This document shows positions 1 through 6,121 of a stretch of 8,197 nucleotides of DNA, one piece after another. The notes below the pieces were generated by a model. The model worked only from the letters and a program-made list of their open reading frames with translations, had not been told where the DNA came from and did not search any database. Both the position numbers and the translations under genes were made by a program. This DNA comes from an uncultured Actinomycetes bacterium (lineage in GTDB: Bacteria; Actinomycetota; Thermoleophilia; Solirubrobacterales; 70-9), in assembly GCA_946479725.1 (NCBI GenBank), contig CAMLHB010000100.1, positions 1 through 8,197 of the forward strand, read 5' to 3'. The first letter of the stretch is position 1. Every line of letters begins with the position of its first letter.

Positions 1-168
1 CGCTGCATCTTCTGCGGCTACTGCGAGATCGCCTGCCCGTTCGACGCGATCACGATGGGCCACGACTACGAGATGGCCGACTACGACCGCCGCGACCTGA
101 TCTTCACCAAGGAGATGCTGCTCGCCGAGGCGATCGAGCGGACGCCGCTGAAAAGCGAGGGGGAATAG
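1..168 (+). CDS. nuoI: NADH-quinone oxidoreductase subunit I, 3' end only
   Basis: This is the last 55 codons of the complex I ferredoxin-like subunit, cut by the left window edge and ending in TAG. Visible residues 2-13 read [12 protein letters not shown], a C-x2-C-x2-C-x3-C-P motif that binds one 4Fe-4S cluster. It matches the second of the two cluster motifs known in NuoI (E. coli CIFCGLCEEACP). The following stretch, with [19 protein letters not shown], is the usual conserved C-terminal part of NuoI. In the family, NuoI sits in the peripheral arm on the cytoplasmic side and passes electrons from NuoG to the terminal cluster in NuoB. The tail after this core is short, with no extra domain. 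The stop is 2 nt before the nuoJ start. The call rests on the motif, the C-terminal match and the position directly before nuoJ. Confidence 0.96.
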   Translation, partial: RCIFCGYCEIACPFDAITMGHDYEMADYDRRDLIFTKEMLLAEAIERTPLKSEGE

Positions 169-170
169 CC

Positions 171-764
171 GTGGAAGCGGTGCTCTTCTTCATCGCGGCG
201 ATCGGCGCCCTCGGCGGCGCCCTCGGGGTGATCGCGATGCGCAACCCCTTCTACTCGGTGCTGGCGCTGATCGTCCACCTGTTCTCGCTGGCGGCGCTCT
301 TCCTGCTGCTGACCTCGGCCTTCGTCGCCGCCGCCCAGGTGGTCGTCTATGCCGGCGCGGTGATGGTCCTCTACGTCTTCGTCGTCGCCTACGTCGGCGG
401 CGGCGGCGAGTCGGCCTGGGAGCCGATCCCCGGCCAGCGCTTCCTGGCCCCCCTCCTCGGCATCGCCCTCTTCGTCGAGCTCGCCGTCGCCGTCCTCAGC
501 TCCTCGCTCCTGGCCCTCGGGGAAGACGGCCCTGACGTCCCCGCCGGCTTCGGCGACCCAGCCGCAATCGGCCGCCTCCTACTGGAAAAGTTCCTGGTGC
601 CGTTCGAGGCGAGTTCCATCCTGCTCCTACTAGCCGCGGTCGGAGCCATCGTCCTGGCATCCCGCCGTCAAGAGGGGGATGGGGATACCCCCGACGAACC
701 CTCCCCAAATCGTGAGGAGGGGGTATCCCCATCCCCCTCCCCCACCGCTGGGGTCGCCCGATGA
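171..764 (+). CDS. nuoJ: NADH-quinone oxidoreductase subunit J with an extra C-terminal tail
   Basis: NuoJ is a 197-residue integral membrane subunit (ND6 homologue) next to the quinone-coupling region of complex I. The GTG start is supported by a purine-rich Shine-Dalgarno (GAGGGGG, 157-163) 7 nt upstream. Hydrophobic segments lie near residues 1-21, 28-50, 53-75, 92-115 and 146-164. The motif VVYAGAVMVLYVFVV (58-72) is the family's TM3 signature, and Tyr60 matches the TM3 tyrosine at the pi-bulge. FEASSILLLLAAVGAIVLA (145-163) matches the canonical last helix. Most of what follows, residues 168-190, is encoded by a 68-bp inverted-repeat element (672-739). It gives a hydrophilic tail rich in Asp, Glu, Ser and Pro that I do not know from standard NuoJ. 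The stop overlaps the nuoK start as ATGA. Identity is secure; the tail is the odd part. Confidence 0.95.
   Translation: MEAVLFFIAAIGALGGALGVIAMRNPFYSVLALIVHLFSLAALFLLLTSAFVAAAQVVVYAGAVMVLYVFVVAYVGGGGESAWEPIPGQRFLAPLLGIALFVELAVAVLSSSLLALGEDGPDVPAGFGDPAAIGRLLLEKFLVPFEASSILLLLAAVGAIVLASRRQEGDGDTPDEPSPNREEGVSPSPSPTAGVAR
672..739. repeat. Perfect 21-bp inverted repeat (hairpin element) inside the 3' end of nuoJ
   Basis: The left arm (672-692) and right arm (719-739) are perfect reverse complements over 21 bp, separated by 26 nt. Each arm is made of C or G runs broken by AT and ATA/TAT steps (for example GGGGATACCCCC at 681-692). Inside the loop, ACGA (694-697) can pair with TCGT (710-713), extending the stem past an internal loop. 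The element is translated as part of NuoJ. It has no T-run after it, so it does not look like a simple intrinsic terminator. The tight palindrome and odd base composition suggest a dispersed REP-like palindromic element that landed in the gene end. It could instead be an mRNA-processing or stability hairpin between nuoJ and nuoK. A single window cannot show dispersal. Confidence 0.85.
740..753 (+). promoter_or_regulatory. Small hairpin covering the likely nuoK ribosome-binding site
   Basis: CCCCA (740-744) and TGGGG (749-753) can form a 5-bp stem around the loop CCGC. The right arm holds the only G-rich stretch suitably placed (7 nt) before the nuoK ATG at 761. If this GGGG serves as the Shine-Dalgarno, it would be hidden until ribosomes finishing nuoJ open the stem, which would favour coupled translation. 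Only the pairing is directly seen. The role is inferred, and the ATGA overlap alone could explain the coupling. Confidence 0.35.
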
Positions 765-1060
765 GCATCGAGTGGTTCATCGTCCTCTCCGCCCTGCTCT
801 TCGCAACCGGAGTCCTCGGCATCCTCATCCGCCGCAGCCCTCTCGTGATCCTGCTCTGCCTGGAGCTGATGCTGAACGCCGGCAACCTCGCCCTGGTCGC
901 CTTCAGCCGCATGGTCGGCAACGGCCAGGGGCAGGTCTTCGCGGTGATCGTGATGGTGATCGCCGCCTGTGAGGTCGTCGTCGGCCTCGGCCTGATCGTT
1001 GCCATCTTCCGCCGCCGCCTGCCGCTCAACGTCGACGACCTGCGGGAGCTGCGCGGATGA
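761..1060 (+). CDS. nuoK: NADH-quinone oxidoreductase subunit K
   Basis: NuoK is a 99-residue membrane subunit (ND4L homologue) with three helices, near residues 5-23, 28-49 and 58-84. It has the family's usual length. It keeps both conserved membrane glutamates of the proton path: Glu35 in CLELMLNAGNLALVAFS and Glu71 in AACEVVVGLGLIVAIFRR, matching E. coli NuoK Glu36 and Glu72. With NuoJ it links the quinone cavity to the NuoN pump. The ATG overlaps the nuoJ stop as ATGA, and its own TGA overlaps the nuoL start in the same way, so coupled translation is likely. Nothing in the protein is unusual. Confidence 0.97.
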   Translation: MSIEWFIVLSALLFATGVLGILIRRSPLVILLCLELMLNAGNLALVAFSRMVGNGQGQVFAVIVMVIAACEVVVGLGLIVAIFRRRLPLNVDDLRELRG

Positions 1061-3066
1061 GCGCCACCGCCTGGGCCTGGCTGGTCCTGCTCTTCCCGCT
1101 GCTCGGCTCGATCACGATCGGGCTCGGCTTCCGGGTCCTGCCGCAGAAGCTCGCCGGCGTCATCGGCACGGCCTCGATCGGGCTCGCCTTCGCCTGCGGG
1201 GTCGCGGCGCTGATCGGCCTGCTCGGCGAGGACGCCGGGGCGCGGCACCACGCCTCCTCGCTCTGGGACTACGCCAGCGTCGCCGGCCTGGACATCAAGC
1301 TGGGGATCTTCGTCGACCCGCTCTCGGTCTTCATGGTCCTGGTGGTGACCGGGGTCTCGACCCTGATCCACCTCTACTCCTACGGCTACATGCAGTCCGA
1401 CGAGGGCTACCACCGCTTCTTCAGCTACCTCAACTTCTTCGTCTTCTCGATGCTGCTGCTGGTCCTCGCCGGCAACTTCGTCCTCCTGATCGTCGGCTGG
1501 GCCTTCGTCGGCTTCGCCTCCTACGCGCTGATCAGCTTCTGGTACCGGCGCGAGACGGCGACCCGGGCGGGGATGAAGGCCTTCGTGATCAACGTCGTCG
1601 GCGACATCGGCCTGGTGCTCGCCGCCTTCCTGATCTTCCGCGAACTCGGCTCCTTCGACTACGGGACCGTCTTCGAGAAGGCGCCGGAGGCCTTCACCAC
1701 CAACGAGTGGACGATCACCGCGATCTGCCTGCTGCTCCTCGTCGGCGCCTTCGCCAAGTCGGCCCAGCTCCCCCTCCACACCTGGCTGCCCGACGCGATG
1801 GAGGGCCCGACCCCGGTCTCCTCGCTGATCCACGCGGCGACGATGGTGACCGCCGGCGTCTACCTGATCGCCCGCACCCACGTCCTCTTCGAACTCGCCC
1901 CCACCGCCGCCGACATCGCCGCCTTCAGCGGCCTGACGACGCTGCTGGTGGCGGCGACGATGGCGCTGGTGATGACCGACCTGAAGCGGGCGATCGCCTA
2001 CTCGACGATGAGCCAGATCGGCTACATGATCATGGGCGTCTCGATCGGCGCCTACAGCGCCGGGATGTTCCACCTGATGACCCACGCCTTCTTCAAGGCG
2101 CTGCTGTTCATGGCGGCCGGCTCGATCATCGCCGCGATGGCCAACGACCAGAACATCGACCGCATGTCCGGCTTCGGCAAGGCGTTGCGGTTCACCTCGA
2201 TCACCTTCGTCTGCGGCGCCCTCGCTCTCGCCGCCTTCCCCGGCACCTCCGGCTTCTTCTCCAAGGACGAGATCCTCGCCTTCGCCGAGGCGCGGGGCGG
2301 GATGTACCTGATCTTCACCGTGCTCGGCTACGTCGGCGCCCTGATGACCGCCGTCTACAGCTTCCGCCTCGTCTTCCGGGTCCTGCCCGGCCGGCCCTGC
2401 AAAGAGGCGCGGGAGCTGATCGACACCGGCCACGTCGCCCACGAGGCGCCGAAGAACCCGGCCACCGGTGAGGCCGAGGACACCGACGTCGGCTTCCCAG
2501 GCCCCGAGCACCACATCGCCGAGCAGTCGGCGCCGATGCGGATGGCGATGGCGGTGCTCGCCTTCGGCGCGCTCTTCGCCGGGCTCGTCCAGATCCCCGG
2601 CGTCGACGACGCGATCACCAGGTTCCTCGACCCGGTCTGGGAGGGCTCGCCGCTGGCGGCGATCGAACCCTCCCTCGGCCAGGACTACGTCGGGCTCGGG
2701 ATCGGCGGCGTCATCGCCCTGACCGGGATCGGGATCGCCTATCTGCTCTACGTCGCCCGGCCGGAGCTGCCCCGGCAGCTGGAAACCCGCCTGCGCCCGC
2801 TGCACACCCTCTTCGTCAACAAGTGGTACTTCGACGAGGCGATCGACTTCCTCGTCGTCCGCCCCGCCCTGGCCGTCGGCCGCTTCGCCAACCGAGTCTT
2901 CGAGCGCTTCGTCGTCGACGGTCTGGTCAGCGGCGCCGAGGGCGGCGTCCGCGGCGCCAGCGGCGTCGTCCGCGCCGTCCAGAACGGCTTCGTCCGCAGC
3001 TACGCGCTGCTCCTGATCGCCGGCTTCGCCGGGTTGGCCCTCTACTTCCTGCTGAGCAGCTCATGA
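1057..3066 (+). CDS. nuoL: NADH-quinone oxidoreductase subunit L (distal antiporter-like proton pump)
   Basis: This 669-residue ND5-type subunit lies at the far end of the membrane arm and is one of three proton-pumping modules. The core motifs are clear: FVDPLSVFM (85-93), KSAQLPLHTWLPDAMEGPTP (234-253), SLIHAATMVTAGVYLIARTH (256-275), THAFFKALLF (342-351) and GFFSKDEIL (399-407). Charged membrane residues Asp183, Lys234, His259, Lys347 and Lys403 match those known to matter in E. coli NuoL (Asp178, Lys229, His254, Lys342, Lys399). The TM5 glutamate (E. coli Glu144) is replaced by Ala149 in GWAFVGFASY. Residues about 444-493 form a hydrophilic loop. The C-terminal part contains the region expected to form the long lateral helix and ends in a final helix (about 648-667). 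The start ATG sits in an ATGA overlap with nuoK and has GGGAG 8 nt upstream. The call is secure. Confidence 0.97.
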   Translation: MSATAWAWLVLLFPLLGSITIGLGFRVLPQKLAGVIGTASIGLAFACGVAALIGLLGEDAGARHHASSLWDYASVAGLDIKLGIFVDPLSVFMVLVVTGVSTLIHLYSYGYMQSDEGYHRFFSYLNFFVFSMLLLVLAGNFVLLIVGWAFVGFASYALISFWYRRETATRAGMKAFVINVVGDIGLVLAAFLIFRELGSFDYGTVFEKAPEAFTTNEWTITAICLLLLVGAFAKSAQLPLHTWLPDAMEGPTPVSSLIHAATMVTAGVYLIARTHVLFELAPTAADIAAFSGLTTLLVAATMALVMTDLKRAIAYSTMSQIGYMIMGVSIGAYSAGMFHLMTHAFFKALLFMAAGSIIAAMANDQNIDRMSGFGKALRFTSITFVCGALALAAFPGTSGFFSKDEILAFAEARGGMYLIFTVLGYVGALMTAVYSFRLVFRVLPGRPCKEARELIDTGHVAHEAPKNPATGEAEDTDVGFPGPEHHIAEQSAPMRMAMAVLAFGALFAGLVQIPGVDDAITRFLDPVWEGSPLAAIEPSLGQDYVGLGIGGVIALTGIGIAYLLYVARPELPRQLETRLRPLHTLFVNKWYFDEAIDFLVVRPALAVGRFANRVFERFVVDGLVSGAEGGVRGASGVVRAVQNGFVRSYALLLIAGFAGLALYFLLSSS

Positions 3067-4610
3067 GCAGCGCGATCCTCTGGGCACCGCTCGCGTTCGG
3101 CCTCGTCGGCCTCTTCCTGCCCCGCAAGGCGGTCGGCTGGTGGGCGGTCCTCGGCACCGTCGTCACCCTCGGCCTCGCGGTCTCCGCCGCGCTCGGTTTC
3201 GACAGCGGCAGCTCGGCCCTGCAGTACGCGGTCGACGAGCCCTGGATCTCCGGGCTCGGCGTCGACTACAGCCTCGGCATCGACGGCCTCAACCTCTTCC
3301 TGATCCTGCTGACGGCGGTCCTCTGGACCGGCGGCGTCGCCTTCGCCGCCTTCCGCGAGCAGGAGCGGCCGAAGACCTTCTACTTCCTGATGCTGGTCGC
3401 CGAGACCGCGACGCTGGGCTCGTTCCTGGCCCAGGACCTGCTGCTCTTCGTCCTCTTCTTCGACCTGATGCTGGTCCCGTTCTACTTCCTCTTCGGCGCC
3501 TGGGGCCACGACCGCACGGGGGAAGGCGGCCCCACCGCCTCGGCGGCGACGCTGAAGATGATCATCTACACCCTGATCGGCTCGCTGCTGATGCTGGTGG
3601 CGGCGATCGCCACTGGGATCATCGCCGCCCACGGCGGCCAGCTCACCTTCTCGATCGCCGAGCTGCAGCAGCGCGGCCTCAGCCTCGGCAGCCAGCAGTG
3701 GATCTTCTGGTTCTTCGCCGTCGCCTTCCTGGTCAAGATGCCGGCCTTCCTCCTCCACGGCTGGATGCCCGACGCCTACCGGGCGGCGCCGCTGCCGGCC
3801 CTCGCGGTCTTCTCCGGCGTCCTCGCCAAGGTCGGCGCCTACGGCTTCCTGCGGGTGGTGCTGCCGCTCTTCCCCGACGCCGCGGTCGAATTCCAGGAGG
3901 TGATCCTGCTGATCGCCCTGGCCTCGATCCTCTACGGCTCGGTGATGGCCTTCACCCAGACCAACGTGAGGCTGATCGCCGGCTACTCCTCGGTCGCCCA
4001 GCTCGGCTTCATCACCGCCGGAATCTTCGCCCTGCGCGCCGACGGCTCCGACGGCGCGGTCCTGCAGATGGTCAACCACGGCCTCGTCGTCGCCCCGATC
4101 TTCGTCATCGTCGCCCTGCTGGTGGAGCGGACCGGCAGCGAGGACATCCGCGAGATGGGCGGGCTGGCGCTGCGGGCGCCGGTGCTGGCGGCGCTCTTCC
4201 TGATCGTCGCCCTGGCGACCCTGGCGATGCCGGGCTCGGCCAACTTCGTCGGCGAGTTCTACATCCTCAACGGCCTCTTCCAGGCGAAGATCGTCTTCGC
4301 CTTCGTCGCGATCAGCGGCGTCGCGATGTCGGCCTACTACGCCCTGCGGCTCTACCAGGGGGCGATGCACAACCGTAAGCCAGAGGGACTCTTGTCCAGG
4401 GAGATCGGGGTGCGCGACGCGATCGTCCTGGCGCCGCTGGTGCTCTGCATCCTCGGCCTGGCGCTCTATCCGCAGCTGATCCTCGAGCGCACGGCGCCGA
4501 CGGTCGAGCAGACGGTGGCGAAGGTCACCGGGGGCGAAGCGCCGGAAGCACAGCTGGCGGGGCCGAAGGTACTCCAGTTCGAAGATGTCTTCTCCAAGGA
4601 CAAGCGATGA
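3063..4610 (+). CDS. nuoM: NADH-quinone oxidoreductase subunit M (middle antiporter-like proton pump)
   Basis: NuoM is a 515-residue ND4-type proton-pumping subunit sitting between NuoL and NuoN. I chose the ATG at 3063, which overlaps the nuoL stop as ATGA. The same frame stays open upstream to 2823, but that part lies inside nuoL and gives an Arg/Pro-rich shadow sequence. The family core is visible: LGIDGLNLFLILLTA (71-85), Lys225 in FLVKMPAFLLHGWMPDAY, Lys256 in SGVLAKVGAYGFLRV, MVNHG with His339, and Glu398 in MPGSANFVGEFYILNG. Compared with E. coli, the TM5 glutamate is Asp134 (FFDLMLVPFYFLFG). The usual EAPTAGS stretch after PDA is RAAPLPALAV. These changes suggest a clade-specific NuoM. 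The tail after the last helix (about 478-515) is hydrophilic. The TGA overlaps the nuoN ATG. Confidence 0.96.
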   Translation: MSSAILWAPLAFGLVGLFLPRKAVGWWAVLGTVVTLGLAVSAALGFDSGSSALQYAVDEPWISGLGVDYSLGIDGLNLFLILLTAVLWTGGVAFAAFREQERPKTFYFLMLVAETATLGSFLAQDLLLFVLFFDLMLVPFYFLFGAWGHDRTGEGGPTASAATLKMIIYTLIGSLLMLVAAIATGIIAAHGGQLTFSIAELQQRGLSLGSQQWIFWFFAVAFLVKMPAFLLHGWMPDAYRAAPLPALAVFSGVLAKVGAYGFLRVVLPLFPDAAVEFQEVILLIALASILYGSVMAFTQTNVRLIAGYSSVAQLGFITAGIFALRADGSDGAVLQMVNHGLVVAPIFVIVALLVERTGSEDIREMGGLALRAPVLAALFLIVALATLAMPGSANFVGEFYILNGLFQAKIVFAFVAISGVAMSAYYALRLYQGAMHNRKPEGLLSREIGVRDAIVLAPLVLCILGLALYPQLILERTAPTVEQTVAKVTGGEAPEAQLAGPKVLQFEDVFSKDKR

Positions 4611-6112
4611 ACTTCAACGAGCCGCAGATCGACTACGCCGGCATCTCGCCGCTGATTGCCCTCACCGTCGGCATCTGCGTCGTCCTCCTCAGCGCCGTCT
4701 TCAAGCCGGTCCGCCGCTGGGCGCCGGCGCTGACGCTGATCACCCTCGGCGCCACCGCAGGGCTGCTGATCTGGCAGTGGGACGACCCGAAGGCGCTGAT
4801 CACCGGCGCCCTCAAGCTCGACGACCTGGCGATCTCGATCTCGCTGATCTCGGTCTTCACCGCCGGCTTCTGCGTGCTGCTCTCGATCCGCGAGCGGGCG
4901 ACCGAGGAAGCCGGCTCCGGCGAGTACCACGCGCTCCTGCTCGGCTCCGTCCTGGGGATGGTCCTGCTGGCGCAGGCGACCAACCTGGTCACCTTTTTCG
5001 TCGCCCTGGAGACGCTCTCGATCCCGCTCTACATCCTCTGCGCAACCAACCTGCGGCGCGAGGGCTCGCTCGAGTCGGGGCTGAAGTACCTGATCGTCGG
5101 CTCGATCGGCTCGGCGACGCTGCTCTACGGGATGGCCTTCATCTACGGCGGCACCGGGTCGACCGGCTTCGCCGGGATTGCCGAAGGGGTCGCCCGGAAC
5201 GGGCTCGACGGCGACCCGCTGATCCTGATCGGGATCGCGATGGCCGCGGTCGGGCTCGCCTTCAAGACCTCGATCGCCCCCTTCCACCAGTGGACGCCCG
5301 ACGTCTACCAGGGCGCCCCGACCCCGATCACCGGCTTCATGGCGGTGGCGACCAAGGCGGCGGCTTTCGCCGTCTTCCTCCGCTTCTTCGACGTCGCCCT
5401 CGGCTCGCAGCTCGACACCTGGCAGCCGGCGCTCGCCGCCTTGGCGGCGATCTCGATCGTCGTCGGCAACGTCGGCGCCCTCGGCCAGGACTCGCTGAAG
5501 CGGCTGATGGGCTGGTCGGGCGTCGCCCAGGCCGGCTACATGCTCGGCGGCGTGGTCGTTGTCAACAAGGCGGGGGTCAGCGCCCTGGTCTTCTACCTCG
5601 CCGCCTACGCCTTCATGAACCTCGGCGCCTTCGCCGTGATCGTCGCCCGCGAGCGGGAAACGGTCTTCGGCGACGACATCCGCGGGATCCGCGGGCTCGG
5701 CGCCGAGCGGCCGCTGCTGGCCTGGCCGCTGACGATCTCGATGCTGGCGCTGGCCGGGCTGCCGGCGACGGCGGGCTTCATCGGCAAGCTCTACCTGATC
5801 GAGGCCTTGGTCGAAGGCGACTACACCTGGCTGGCGGTCTTCATCGCGGTCGGGACGATGATCTCGCTGGCCTACTACCTGCGGGTGGTGGCGGCGATGT
5901 GGATGCGCCCAGAGGGCGAGCGGGCGCCGGGCGCGACCCCGGTGATCGCCGGCGCCTCGCCGGAGGCCGATCCGGTCGACCCCGAGGCCGGCCGCCGCTG
6001 GTACGTCGCCGGGCCGGCCCTGGTCGCCGCCGCCGCGACGATCTTCTTCGGCGTCATCCCCCAACCGCTGGTGAACTTCGCCGAACACGCCGGCCGCGCG
6101 CTCTTCGGGTAG
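4607..6112 (+). CDS. nuoN: NADH-quinone oxidoreductase subunit N (proximal antiporter-like proton pump)
   Basis: NuoN is a 501-residue ND2-type pump next to NuoK. The ATG overlaps the nuoM stop (ATGA) and has AAGGA 6 nt upstream. Key residues of the pump are all present: Glu135 in FFVALETLSIPLYILCA, Lys220 in AFKTSIAPFHQWTPDVYQGAP, Lys250 in AVATKAAAF and Lys394 in AGFIGKLYLIEA. KRLMGWSGVAQAGYML (298-313) is also typical of the family. Unlike NuoL and NuoM in this operon, NuoN keeps the canonical TM5 glutamate. A hydrophilic loop (about 434-465) precedes the last helix (467-485). The gene ends in TAG, and the next gene continues in the same frame right after that stop. NuoN is normally the last gene of a nuo operon. 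Confidence 0.97.
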   Translation: MNFNEPQIDYAGISPLIALTVGICVVLLSAVFKPVRRWAPALTLITLGATAGLLIWQWDDPKALITGALKLDDLAISISLISVFTAGFCVLLSIRERATEEAGSGEYHALLLGSVLGMVLLAQATNLVTFFVALETLSIPLYILCATNLRREGSLESGLKYLIVGSIGSATLLYGMAFIYGGTGSTGFAGIAEGVARNGLDGDPLILIGIAMAAVGLAFKTSIAPFHQWTPDVYQGAPTPITGFMAVATKAAAFAVFLRFFDVALGSQLDTWQPALAALAAISIVVGNVGALGQDSLKRLMGWSGVAQAGYMLGGVVVVNKAGVSALVFYLAAYAFMNLGAFAVIVARERETVFGDDIRGIRGLGAERPLLAWPLTISMLALAGLPATAGFIGKLYLIEALVEGDYTWLAVFIAVGTMISLAYYLRVVAAMWMRPEGERAPGATPVIAGASPEADPVDPEAGRRWYVAGPALVAAAATIFFGVIPQPLVNFAEHAGRALFG

Positions 6113-6121
6113 AAACGCCCG

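Noticed and set aside
672..739. Intrinsic terminator inside nuoJ
   Set aside because: No T-run follows the stem, and nuoK starts 22 nt downstream in a coupled operon; attenuation cannot be excluded.
999..2471. Alternative + strand frame inside nuoL (490 residues)
   Set aside because: An Arg/Leu/Pro-rich shadow of nuoL with no family features.
496..2805. Long minus-strand open frame opposite nuoJ-nuoL (769 residues)
   Set aside because: It is a Gly/Asp/Glu/Arg-rich shadow caused by GC-rich third positions; the + strand encodes clear Nuo proteins.
2823..3062. Upstream extension of NuoM by 80 residues
   Set aside because: It overlaps the nuoL 3' end in another frame and is Arg/Pro-rich; the ATGA start at 3063 gives a normal NuoM N-terminus.
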